Origin: Maribacter sedimenticola
GTDB taxonomy: Bacteria > Bacteroidota > Bacteroidia > Flavobacteriales > Flavobacteriaceae
Direction: 5' to 3'
Assembly: GCF_900188415.1 (NCBI RefSeq)
Contig: NZ_FZNV01000001.1
Coordinates: 1,019,501-1,083,500, forward strand
Length of the DNA stretch: 64,000 nt
Positions 17,705-26,329 of the stretch are shown in pieces (positions within the stretch are counted from its first letter, which is position 1; the number at the start of each line of letters is the position of its first letter). The notes beneath the pieces were generated by a model that was not told the DNA's origin, ran no database searches, and saw only the letters and a list, made by a program, of their open reading frames with translations. A program made the position numbers and the translations under genes.

Positions 17705-18685
17705 ATGATGACACGCAAAAGTTTTTTAACCCTATTAATATGTACCATAACCTTTTTTGGATGTGGTGTGGACAATGAAACAAAAACAATCCGTCTAGGG
17801 CATGGATTAGACGTAAGTCATTCTGTCCATAAGGCCATGGTGAAAATGGGGGAAGATTTACTGGAGCGTTCGGGTGGTAGACTTAAATTGGAGATCTATC
17901 CCAGCCAACAGCTAGGTACGGAACGGGAATGTTTGGAACTATTACAAATTGGTAGTCTTGACATGACAAAAGTATCCGTAGGTGTACTTGAAAATTTTGC
18001 ACCTAAAACCAGGGTTCTAGGTCTACCGTTTTTGTTTAGAGATAGACAACATTCTTTTAATGTCCTTGACGGACCTATTGGTCAAATGTTATTGAACGAA
18101 GGGGAAAAATACTGGCTAAAGGGCTTGGGTTATTATGATGCCGGTAGTCGTAGTTTCTATACGATGAACAAACCTATAGAAAAACCTGCAGACCTTGAGG
18201 GGGAGAAAATAAGGGTTATGGAAAGTGTTACTGCCGTAAATATGGTTAAGGCCCTAGGTGGATCGCCTACACCAATTTCTTGGGGAGAGTTATATACTTC
18301 CTTACAACAGGGGGTTGTGGACGGTGCCGAGAATAATCCGCCAAGTTTTTATCTCTCCCGTCATTATGAAGTCTGTAAATATTATTCCTTGGATGAGCAT
18401 ACGGTGCTGCCAGATGTGTTACTCATAGGCACCTATGTTTGGAACAAGTTGTCACAACAAGAACAAATGTGGTTAAGTCAAGCGGTGAAAGAGTCCGTAA
18501 AGTATCAACGTATTCTTTGGGCAGAGGCAGAGGCAGAGGCATTGCGCGAGGTGCAAAAGGCAGGCGTTGTAGTCAGTAGACCGGATAAAACCTTGTTTGC
18601 CGAAAAAGTACAGGGCATCTATGAAAGTTATAAGGATGACGCAGAAATATACCCTTTGATCAAAAAAATTCAAGAAACCCAATAA
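17705..18685 (+). CDS. TRAP transporter substrate-binding lipoprotein (DctP)
   Basis: A 326-residue periplasmic solute receptor of the DctP family. The start was set at ATG 17705 (MMTRKSFLTLL), directly after the aldolase stop; an in-frame ATG at 17666 lies inside the aldolase gene. A lipobox (FFGC, Cys about residue 20) shows it is membrane-anchored. The family signature runs through LGLPFLFRDRQH, the Arg-containing IRVMES motif near residue 178 that binds a carboxylate, and VVDGAENNPPS. With the neighbouring isomerases, the likely ligand is a uronate such as galacturonate. A (GCAGAG)3 hexamer repeat at 18521 encodes an AEAEAEA stretch. Confidence 0.92.
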   Translation: MMTRKSFLTLLICTITFFGCGVDNETKTIRLGHGLDVSHSVHKAMVKMGEDLLERSGGRLKLEIYPSQQLGTERECLELLQIGSLDMTKVSVGVLENFAPKTRVLGLPFLFRDRQHSFNVLDGPIGQMLLNEGEKYWLKGLGYYDAGSRSFYTMNKPIEKPADLEGEKIRVMESVTAVNMVKALGGSPTPISWGELYTSLQQGVVDGAENNPPSFYLSRHYEVCKYYSLDEHTVLPDVLLIGTYVWNKLSQQEQMWLSQAVKESVKYQRILWAEAEAEALREVQKAGVVVSRPDKTLFAEKVQGIYESYKDDAEIYPLIKKIQETQ

Positions 18686-18689
18686 AGTA

Positions 18690-19148
18690 ATGAGACGTAA
18701 AATAGATGCTGTTTTAAGCAGAACATTGATCGTAATTATGGCCGTAATGGTCATTAACGTATTATGGCAGGTGTTTACAAGGTACGTAACCGGTAACCCC
18801 AGTTCCTTTACCGATGAATTAGCCAGATATTTAATGATATGGATCGGTGTTTTAGGAGCCGCATATGTTTCCGGCAGAAATTTACATGTGGCCATAGACA
18901 TATTGCCCATGCGCCAAAATAAAAAAACACAAAAAAAACTAAAGACCATTGTAACCATTCTGGTTATTCTATTTGTCTTTTTTGCATTTGTGATAGGGGG
19001 GTCTAGATTGGTATATATATCCTATGTTTTAGGACAACAATCCCCAGCATTACAGGTACCCTTGGCTTTGGTTTATATTATTATTCCTATAAGTGGATTG
19101 TTGATCATGTATTACAAAATTTCGGATTTAAATACTAAAGAATTATGA
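18690..19148 (+). CDS. TRAP transporter small permease (DctQ)
   Basis: A 152-residue inner-membrane protein with four predicted helices (about residues 8-28, 46-66, 86-110 and 122-142). The motif TDELARYLMIWIGVLGAAY is the usual DctQ signature. It overlaps the dctM gene by 4 bp and starts 4 bp after the receptor gene, so the three subunits are made together. It forms the complex that couples sodium entry to uronate uptake with DctM (family knowledge). Confidence 0.93.
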   Translation: MRRKIDAVLSRTLIVIMAVMVINVLWQVFTRYVTGNPSSFTDELARYLMIWIGVLGAAYVSGRNLHVAIDILPMRQNKKTQKKLKTIVTILVILFVFFAFVIGGSRLVYISYVLGQQSPALQVPLALVYIIIPISGLLIMYYKISDLNTKEL

Positions 19149-20443
19149 TGGAGCAAATTCCTATACTCGTATTGGTCATAAGTTTTGTTTGCCTGCTGGC
19201 TATTGGTACACCGGTTGCATGGAGCATTGCCATATCTTCATTATTGACTATGTTGGTAAGTATACCGGCAATGCCTGCTTTTACCACTGTATCTCAGCGT
19301 ATGGCCACAGGTCTGGATAGTTTTGCGCTTTTGGCCATTCCATTCTTTATATTATCGGGAGAGCTTATGAACAAGGGGGGTATTGCAAACCGGCTTATAG
19401 CATTTGCCAAAACGTTGGTAGGATCATTGCCGGGCGGACTGGCACTTATCAATGTCATTGCGGCCATGTTAATGGGCGCCATAGCTGGATCGGCAATGGC
19501 TTCCGCTTCCGCAATGGGAAGTATCCTAGGCCCTGAAATGGAAAAGGAAGGTTATTCCAAAGAATTTGGCGCCGCGGTAAATATTACATCGGCCACAACG
19601 GGATTGATTATTCCACCCAGTAATGTCCTTATTGTATATTCCCTGGCCAGTGGAGGGGCATCTATTGCAGCCTTGTTCTTGGCAGGATATATTCCCGGTA
19701 TCATGACCGGATTATTTTTGATGATCGTTGCGGCGTTTTGGGCAAAAAAGAAAAAGTATAAAATCGGGAAACGAAGTTCGTTAAAGGAAGTAAGCAAAAC
19801 CTTTATCGATGCAATGCCAAGTTTATTTATGCTCGTAGTGGTTATTGGCGGTATAGTTACCGGCATTTTTACGGCTACGGAAGCTTCGGCAATTGCAGTG
19901 TTGTACAGCTTGATACTTGGATTTGTATATAAGGAAATCGATTTTAAGAACCTTCCGCAAATTCTACTGGATTCCTCCGCAACCACAGCAATTGTAATGT
20001 TATTGATAGGATCTTCTATGTGTATGTCCTGGGCCTTGTCCTATGAGAACATACCCCAGGACATTAGTAGTGGACTATTAAGTTTAAGTGATAACAAAAT
20101 CGTAATTCTATTGATTATCAATCTATTGTTATTATTTGTGGGCATTTTCATGGATATGACACCGGCTGTCCTCATTTTTACCCCCATCTTTTTACCTGTG
20201 GTAACCAAATTAGGACTTGATCCTGTACATTTTGGAATCATTATGGTCCTAAATCTTTGTATAGGTCTTTGTACTCCCCCCGTGGGATCGGTGCTCTTTG
20301 TTGGGGTCGGGGTGGCCAAAACCACCATAGAAAAAGTATTTAAACCATTGTTGCCGCTATTTATAGCTATGATCGTTGCATTATTCTTGGTAACCTATAT
20401 ACCTCAATTGAGTTTGTGGTTGCCTAGCCTATTCGATCTATAA
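19145..20443 (+). CDS. TRAP transporter large permease (DctM)
   Basis: A 432-residue inner-membrane protein with about twelve hydrophobic segments, the transport channel of the TRAP system. Family motifs include AIPFFILSGELMNKGG near residue 63, MGAIAGSAMASASAMGSI near 110, and LNLCIGLCTPPVG near 370. It begins 4 bp before the end of dctQ (a second Met follows directly). Together with the DctP receptor it should import the monomers produced in the periplasm, feeding UxaC and KduI. Confidence 0.94.
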   Translation: MMEQIPILVLVISFVCLLAIGTPVAWSIAISSLLTMLVSIPAMPAFTTVSQRMATGLDSFALLAIPFFILSGELMNKGGIANRLIAFAKTLVGSLPGGLALINVIAAMLMGAIAGSAMASASAMGSILGPEMEKEGYSKEFGAAVNITSATTGLIIPPSNVLIVYSLASGGASIAALFLAGYIPGIMTGLFLMIVAAFWAKKKKYKIGKRSSLKEVSKTFIDAMPSLFMLVVVIGGIVTGIFTATEASAIAVLYSLILGFVYKEIDFKNLPQILLDSSATTAIVMLLIGSSMCMSWALSYENIPQDISSGLLSLSDNKIVILLIINLLLLFVGIFMDMTPAVLIFTPIFLPVVTKLGLDPVHFGIIMVLNLCIGLCTPPVGSVLFVGVGVAKTTIEKVFKPLLPLFIAMIVALFLVTYIPQLSLWLPSLFDL

Positions 20444-20467
20444 GAATCATCTATCTGAAATAAAATC

Positions 20468-21904
20468 ATGCAGAAACTAAATAGAAAAAATGCAGGGGAA
20501 CCTTCTACTTTACCTATAAAGATCGTCCAATTTGGAGAGGGTAACTTCCTTAGGGCTTTTGTAGAATACGCGTTCCAAACGTTGAACAAGAAAACCGGAT
20601 TTAATGCAGGTATTGCCGTAGTACAGCCTATTGATAAGGGAATGGTGCAAATGTTGAATGATCAAGATGGACTGTATACCTTATTTACAAAAGGAATTAA
20701 GGACGGTAAGGAAATAGAGGAAAAAGAATTGATCACCAATATTGTTAAAGGTATAGATCCATATAAGGATTTTGCCTCATATTTAGATTTGGCCAAGGAA
20801 GAAGAATTGCAATTCATGGTTTCCAATACCACAGAAGCCGGTATAGCGTATGTAGAAACGGATACGATGCATATGACCCCTCCAAATTCATTTCCGGCAA
20901 AATTGACCAGATTATTATATGAACGTTTCACATATTTTGATGGTGCGGAAGAAAAAGGATTAACGATCATACCGTGTGAACTGATCAATCATAATTCAGA
21001 TACCCTAAAACAGATTATTCTGGACTACATTTCATTATGGAATTTATCCGATGATTTTAAATATTGGTTGCTGAAAAGTTGTTCGTTCCACAATACTTTG
21101 GTAGATCGGATAGTACCCGGGTATCCTCGCGATCAAATTGAAGATTATAATAAGCAATTGGACTATTTGGATAATTTGATTGTTAGTGCCGAGACTTTTT
21201 TCTTATGGGTTATTGAAGGGGATGAGTTATTAAGACAAAAACTTCCCTTTCATAAAACAGATTTGGATGTTAAAATCGTAGAGGATATGCAACCGTTTAG
21301 AACACGAAAAGTTCGTATCTTAAATGGCGCACATACTGCTATGGTTCCTTTTTCACTGCTGTATGGTAATGAAACCGTAAAAGAGACCGTAGATGAAGAT
21401 TTCACGGGACCGTTTATAAGATCATTGGTCTTTGAGGAAATCATTCCTACCTTGGACATGGAACAAGAAGAGTTGGAAACATTTGCCAACGCTGTGTTTG
21501 ATCGTTTCAGGAATCCGTTCGTGGTACACCAATTGTCCAGTATAGCCCTAAATTCCGTTTCCAAGTTTAAGGTGAGGGTATTGCCAAGCTTGTTGGAGTA
21601 CGTACAGCGTAAAGGTAAACTACCAATGCGTACAGTTTTTGCTTTTGCTTGCTTGATCCGCTTTTATAAAGGAGCTTACAATGGTAAACAACTGCCGATC
21701 AATGATGATCGGGAAATTGTTGCGGAAATGTTAAGTATTTGGCAGTTTGATAACGTTAGGAACGTGGCTAAACAAGTTTTGGCAAAACAATCATATTGGG
21801 GCAAGGATTTGAATACGGTACAAGGATTAACGGATTCGGTTGCCAAATCATTGGAAATGATCGAGAAATATGGAATTAAAGAAGGTTTTTCAAAAATAGG
21901 TTAG
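20468..21904 (+). CDS. uxaB: tagaturonate reductase
   Basis: A 478-residue NAD-dependent enzyme of the long-chain mannitol dehydrogenase family that reduces D-tagaturonate to D-altronate. The N-terminal nucleotide-binding motif is VQFGEGNFLRAFVEY; the C-terminal domain contains RIVPGYPRD and VRILNGAHTAMVP (Lys/Asn/His active-site region near residue 280). It lies 24 bp after dctM and 15 bp before uxaA. Second step of the galacturonate branch. Confidence 0.94.
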   Translation: MQKLNRKNAGEPSTLPIKIVQFGEGNFLRAFVEYAFQTLNKKTGFNAGIAVVQPIDKGMVQMLNDQDGLYTLFTKGIKDGKEIEEKELITNIVKGIDPYKDFASYLDLAKEEELQFMVSNTTEAGIAYVETDTMHMTPPNSFPAKLTRLLYERFTYFDGAEEKGLTIIPCELINHNSDTLKQIILDYISLWNLSDDFKYWLLKSCSFHNTLVDRIVPGYPRDQIEDYNKQLDYLDNLIVSAETFFLWVIEGDELLRQKLPFHKTDLDVKIVEDMQPFRTRKVRILNGAHTAMVPFSLLYGNETVKETVDEDFTGPFIRSLVFEEIIPTLDMEQEELETFANAVFDRFRNPFVVHQLSSIALNSVSKFKVRVLPSLLEYVQRKGKLPMRTVFAFACLIRFYKGAYNGKQLPINDDREIVAEMLSIWQFDNVRNVAKQVLAKQSYWGKDLNTVQGLTDSVAKSLEMIEKYGIKEGFSKIG

Positions 21905-21919
21905 TCTAAAAAAATTTCC

Positions 21920-23536
21920 ATGCAGAAAAAATTGATTAAAGTTCAAGAGGAAGATAATGTGGCAGTAGCCCTGGTAGACTTGGTACAAGGTGACCGTGTA
22001 CAGTTTAATGGGGAGGAAATCATACTATTGTCCAATACTAAAGCTAAACATAAAATTGCTTTAACCGATCTAGAGAAGAACAGTCAAATTATTATGTATG
22101 GGGTGCTGGTAGGAAAAGCATTATATCCTATAAAAAAGGGCGATGTTCTTACCACTGAAAATATAGTTCACCAGAGTGATGTTGTAACCCAAAGGACCAA
22201 GAGGGTTACATGGAAAGCGCCAGATATATCAAAATGGAAAGATAGAACCTTTATGGGCTATCATAGACCAGACGGGCAAGTAGGTACACAAAATGTGTGG
22301 TTATTTTTTCCATTGGTTTTCTGTGAAAATAGAAATATTGAGGTGCTCAAAGAGGTTTTTGAAAAGGAACTTACTATGGGCAGGGAACGTAAACAAAGAC
22401 AATTACTGCGTAACCTCATCAACGGAAAAGATGCTGATTTTAACGATGGAAAAACGGAAACCGGTACCGAAACCTTTGATAATGTTGATGTTAAGTTTAT
22501 TACCCATCAAGGGGGCTGTGGGGGCATACGCCAAGATTCACAAACATTGGCCAAACTTTTAGCGGGTTACGTAAAAAATCCCAATGTGGCCGGTGCAACC
22601 GTATTGAGCCTTGGTTGTCAAAATTTGCAAATCGATTTATTAAAGAATGCATTAAAAGATATCGACCCCAATTTAGATAAACCTGTTCTAATTTATGAGC
22701 AGCAACAAATGGGTACGGTTGATGAGATGCTTAATACCATTATTAAAGATTCTTTTGCGGGTATAAAAGCAGCTAATGCCATTCAACGAAAACCAGCCTC
22801 TATTTCCAAATTAAAATTGGGATTGGAATGTGGTGGGTCTGATGGTTTTTCTGGAATTTCTGCAAATCCGGCATTAGGATATGCTTCAGATATTCTTGCA
22901 GCTGTTGGAGGTTCACCTATACTTTCTGAATTTCCTGAACTATGTGGAGTGGAGCAGGAGTTGGTGAATAGATGCGTAAACGATGATGATGCAAAACGTT
23001 TTATGCAACTCATGAAAGCTTATGAAGCCTCTGCAGAAGCGGCCGGTTCTGGTTTTGATATGAACCCATCACCAGGGAATATTAAGGACGGCTTAATAAC
23101 CGATGCCATGAAATCCGCGGGCGCCGCCAAAAAGGGGGGTACATCGCCCATTGTGTCCATATTGGATTATGGGGAATATGTTACCAAACCTGGGCTAAAT
23201 TTGTTATGCACGCCAGGTAACGATGTGGAAAGTACAACCGGTATGGTTGGTTCAGGAGCAAATATTGTCGTGTTTACTACAGGTCTGGGTACGCCTACGG
23301 GAAATCCTATTGCACCGGTGCTTAAAGTTTCCTCAAATACCATACTAGCAGAGCGTATGCCGGATATTATCGATATAGATACGGGCGCTGTCATCCGAGG
23401 TGAAAAATCCATTCAAGAAATGGGCGAGGAAATTTTGGAATATGTAATCAATGTGGCAAGTGGTACCATAGAGGCAAAGGCGGACCAATTGGGGCAAGAT
23501 GATTTTATACCTTGGAAAAGAGGCGTTTCATTATAA
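21920..23536 (+). CDS. uxaA: altronate dehydratase
   Basis: A 538-residue metal-dependent dehydratase that converts D-altronate to KDG. The N-terminal SAF domain (about residues 5-95) is fused to the catalytic UxaA domain, which shows GYHRPDGQVGTQN near 115, HQGGCGGIRQD (metal-binding Cys/His region) near 196, LGLECGGSDGFSGI near 298 and TGLGTPTGNPIAPVLKVSSN near 454. Full length as in E. coli. Last gene of the operon; 15 bp separate it from the convergent regulator gene. Confidence 0.95.
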   Translation: MQKKLIKVQEEDNVAVALVDLVQGDRVQFNGEEIILLSNTKAKHKIALTDLEKNSQIIMYGVLVGKALYPIKKGDVLTTENIVHQSDVVTQRTKRVTWKAPDISKWKDRTFMGYHRPDGQVGTQNVWLFFPLVFCENRNIEVLKEVFEKELTMGRERKQRQLLRNLINGKDADFNDGKTETGTETFDNVDVKFITHQGGCGGIRQDSQTLAKLLAGYVKNPNVAGATVLSLGCQNLQIDLLKNALKDIDPNLDKPVLIYEQQQMGTVDEMLNTIIKDSFAGIKAANAIQRKPASISKLKLGLECGGSDGFSGISANPALGYASDILAAVGGSPILSEFPELCGVEQELVNRCVNDDDAKRFMQLMKAYEASAEAAGSGFDMNPSPGNIKDGLITDAMKSAGAAKKGGTSPIVSILDYGEYVTKPGLNLLCTPGNDVESTTGMVGSGANIVVFTTGLGTPTGNPIAPVLKVSSNTILAERMPDIIDIDTGAVIRGEKSIQEMGEEILEYVINVASGTIEAKADQLGQDDFIPWKRGVSL

Positions 23537-23551
23537 GCCTATATCATAGCT

Positions 23552-24574
23552 TCAACTTTTTCTACTAGAAGATTTTCTAACCACCAATTTTATGGGAAGC
23601 ACCACTTTTTTGTGGATTTTGATGGACTGATCGTTATCCATTTGTTCCAAAAATACTTTTGCTGCCATTCTACCCATTTCAACCGGAGACTGATCGACGG
23701 AACTAATGGATGGGTTCATGAATTGAGTAAAAGGTTCATTACTAAAACCAACCACGCAGAAATCTTCAGGAATTTTAATTGATAGATCCTGTAAATATTT
23801 AACCGCACCCAATAATCCGTTATCCGTGGATGAGAAGATAGCGTCTGGAGGTTCAGGCAATTTCATTAAGGCCTTGGCCGCTTCCATTCCCGCTTCAATA
23901 TCACTTTTCAAGGGTATTACATATTCTGGTTTAAATTCCAGGCCACTATCCAAAATGGCATTCTTATATCCTTGTAAACGATTTTTATATAATTCCAAGC
24001 CATTGCTTACATGAAGATGGGCGATTTTGGTACATCCTTGGTCTATAAGATGTTTGGTGGCATCATAACCACCTTGATAATCGTCAATGGTTACCGAACT
24101 AATATCCGGTATATCTGGTTTACGGTCAAAGAAAATAAATGGTGTTGATTTCTTTAAAACCGTGTCCAATTTTTCCTTTTCTTGACTGGTGTATGATGTA
24201 GAAAGCAATATACCGTCTACCTGTGCATTCAATAGGTTCTGGAGTATTTTAAGTTCACGTCCCTGGTCTTCATGTGTCTGTGAAATAATGACATGGTAAC
24301 CTTTTGGGTAGAGCTCATCTTCAATTCCCCTTATGACCGATGAAAAGAAGTTTCTGTTAATGTAAGGGACAACCACACCCACATTTTTACTCTTTCCACT
24401 TTTAAGTGCCAATGCCAGACGATTTTGCTTATAGTTCATTTTGGCCGCCGTTGCAAGCACTAACTCCCTTGTGTTCTTACTGATTCTAGGGTTATTGTTT
24501 AAGGCCCTGGATACAGTGGCAGCAGTGATATTTAGCTTCTTGGCAATATCGTAAATAGTGGTTTTCTTGGTCAT
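23552..24574 (-). CDS. LacI-family transcriptional regulator
   Basis: A 340-residue repressor-type regulator. The N-terminal helix-turn-helix (TIYDIAKKLNITAATVSRAL, residues 5-24) is followed by a hinge helix (LALALKSGKS near 55) and a periplasmic-binding-protein-like effector domain (about 62-335). Family members bind CG-centred palindromes. This gene is convergent to the uronate operon, and such palindromes stand before kduI and between the susC genes, so it is the best candidate to control them. The effector may be KDG or galacturonate (inference). The only other regulator in the window is the Nudix-type one at 57845. Confidence 0.93.
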   Translation of the reverse strand: MTKKTTIYDIAKKLNITAATVSRALNNNPRISKNTRELVLATAAKMNYKQNRLALALKSGKSKNVGVVVPYINRNFFSSVIRGIEDELYPKGYHVIISQTHEDQGRELKILQNLLNAQVDGILLSTSYTSQEKEKLDTVLKKSTPFIFFDRKPDIPDISSVTIDDYQGGYDATKHLIDQGCTKIAHLHVSNGLELYKNRLQGYKNAILDSGLEFKPEYVIPLKSDIEAGMEAAKALMKLPEPPDAIFSSTDNGLLGAVKYLQDLSIKIPEDFCVVGFSNEPFTQFMNPSISSVDQSPVEMGRMAAKVFLEQMDNDQSIKIHKKVVLPIKLVVRKSSSRKS

Positions 24575-24624
24575 TCTTTTCAGGGATGGATAAATAATCC
24601 AAATTTGATATAAAAATTATGGTT

Positions 24625-24632
24625 CAAAAGTA
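24625..24632 (-). promoter_or_regulatory. -7 box of the LacI-family gene
   Basis: Read on the minus strand this is TACTTTTG, an exact match to TAnnTTTG, 50 bp before the regulator ATG. A -33 TTG at proper distance is not clear. Confidence 0.45.
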
Positions 24633-24680
24633 TAGCCATGTATTTATGGATACTATTGAAAGGGCATTTTATTTCGCTAA

Positions 24681-24694
24681 GATATTTAAATATC
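24681..24694. promoter_or_regulatory. 14-bp palindrome upstream of the LacI gene
   Basis: GATATTTAAATATC is a perfect palindrome about 50 bp upstream of the -7 box. It differs from the TGTAATCGATTACA type, so it is not an obvious copy of that operator. A palindrome built only of A/T in its centre can arise by chance in this DNA. Confidence 0.25.
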
Positions 24695-24880
24695 AAGTAT
24701 TGAATCAGGTTTATGGTGGTTACTTATATTGTTTGCAAAAGTTTTGTATTATATCTATAAAACAATAACGTGTATTCATTTCCTTAAATAATAAGCCATT
24801 GTTATTGCATTATTTATAAATTGAAAATACATAGGTTAAAATAAGAAATTAAATTTTTAAGGCTCGTCTAGTCCTCGTTT

Positions 24881-26317
24881 TTAGTTCGTTATACTGTTTA
24901 AATAGACTTCTAACATGGTATAACCTTCTGTATTGACCAAATTTCTATCTAAGGCATTTGCAGGATCTAATCCATTGTCCAGTTCCCATGAATCTGCTAT
25001 ACCATCATGATCATTATCCTTTGGTGCAGGTAAACTTTTTAATAAAGGCCAACCGCCAACTTCGGTTTGGCTATCTATAATTCCCGTTTTTTTTGAGGGG
25101 TCCATTACCTTATGTTGTTTTTTATAGCTGGTTCCTTCAAATGTAGCCGTACCACTTTTTGTTTCATTGATTATACGTAGGTCTATTATGTCCCGTTTAG
25201 GTAGAATAGCTCCCGCATTTTTTAAAACATTCTCATAGGCCATTTCTGCAGTTTCTTCCTTAATCGGCATTGCCGGCCACGGTTCATCTAGTTTTAAACT
25301 TGGTATAGCATTTAAATTGATTTCTTTATATGCTTGCACATTCTTAATTGCCGTAAGGGATGGAAATACACCTTTCCAATTGTCCGCAGTAACTTCTTTA
25401 CTACCTACCATAACATTATTGGCAATGTACCAATTGCCATAATCATCTTCTCCGTTACGGGACCAAGGGTTTGCTAGTTGTTTCCTAACATAGCCTGCCA
25501 CCGTAGCGGGTCCTGGTTTGTAATAATTGGCGACCATATTTATGTTGGTAAATCCAAATCGTTCTTCATTTTTTAATTGAACGACTTCACCGCCATATGT
25601 GCCTTTATAGCCCCAATTGTAGACCACATTGTTTCGGTAATCCACATTTTTTGCACCAGAAGCAAACCGTGGATTTCTACTGGAATGACTTGCAATTAAA
25701 TTATGGTGATAGGTACTGTAGTTTGAACCCCAAATGCCACCATAACCATGATCGCTACCCTTTTTATGGTTGGACATATATAAACTTTCAGAAACGATAC
25801 ACCATTGTACCGTAACATTTTCACCATGATAAATAGACATGGTTTCATCAACACTCCAACTTGCGGAAACATGATCTAAGATTAAATTTTTGGTGTATCT
25901 ACTGGTTATGGCATCGGTATCGTCACCAGATTCATCACCTAACCTTACCCTTAAATATCTAATAATGACCTCATCTGCATCAATAAGTAATGGATATCCG
26001 CGCAGGGTTATACCATCACCTGGCGCAGTTTGCCCAGCTATGGTTATAAACGGGTTTTTAATACGGAGGTTGCTCTCTAATTTAATGGTTCCTGAAATCT
26101 TGAATACTACCGTTCTGGGTCCTTCCGTTTCAATGGCCGCGCGTAAACTACCTTCACCGGAATCTTTTAAATTGGTTACTTCCAGTACAGCCCCACCACG
26201 ACCACCAACAGTATATTTTCCATAACCTTCCGCAGAAGGGAAAGCCAATTGTTGCCCCCAAGAGTATGTTACAAAAAACAAGATTCCTGAAAGAATTAAA
26301 TATCTCTTTATTCTCAT
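24881..26317 (-). CDS. pectate lyase, PL1 family
   Basis: A 478-residue secreted protein with a signal peptide (MRIKRYLILSGILFFVTYSWGQ). The parallel beta-helix of PL1 shows FPSAEGYGKYTVGGRGG at the start, IAGQTAPGDGITLRG, the calcium-site region GDDTDAITS, LDHVSASWSVDE, and the Arg in SSRNPRFASG near residue 214. It cleaves polygalacturonate by beta-elimination and yields unsaturated ends. A C-terminal DNDHDGIADSWE stretch is a calcium-binding-like loop often seen in these enzymes. Last gene of the minus-strand pectin operon, 12 bp after the DUF1593 gene. Confidence 0.92.
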   Translation of the reverse strand: MRIKRYLILSGILFFVTYSWGQQLAFPSAEGYGKYTVGGRGGAVLEVTNLKDSGEGSLRAAIETEGPRTVVFKISGTIKLESNLRIKNPFITIAGQTAPGDGITLRGYPLLIDADEVIIRYLRVRLGDESGDDTDAITSRYTKNLILDHVSASWSVDETMSIYHGENVTVQWCIVSESLYMSNHKKGSDHGYGGIWGSNYSTYHHNLIASHSSRNPRFASGAKNVDYRNNVVYNWGYKGTYGGEVVQLKNEERFGFTNINMVANYYKPGPATVAGYVRKQLANPWSRNGEDDYGNWYIANNVMVGSKEVTADNWKGVFPSLTAIKNVQAYKEINLNAIPSLKLDEPWPAMPIKEETAEMAYENVLKNAGAILPKRDIIDLRIINETKSGTATFEGTSYKKQHKVMDPSKKTGIIDSQTEVGGWPLLKSLPAPKDNDHDGIADSWELDNGLDPANALDRNLVNTEGYTMLEVYLNSITN

Positions 26318-26329
26318 AATAATGGTTGT

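Larger units (their letters stand above)
24575..24880. other. gap between the LacI gene and the pectate lyase operon
   Basis: 306 bp, AT-rich, without coding potential. It holds the -7 box of the regulator gene (24625-24632) and a 14-bp perfect palindrome (24681-24694). The end of the long minus-strand operon also falls here, but no GC-rich hairpin with a T-run was seen. Confidence 0.6.

Noticed and set aside
24840..24881. Terminator at the end of the minus-strand pectin operon
   Set aside because: CGAGG and GACGAG here are direct, not inverted, repeats; no stable stem was found, so the operon end remains unmarked.
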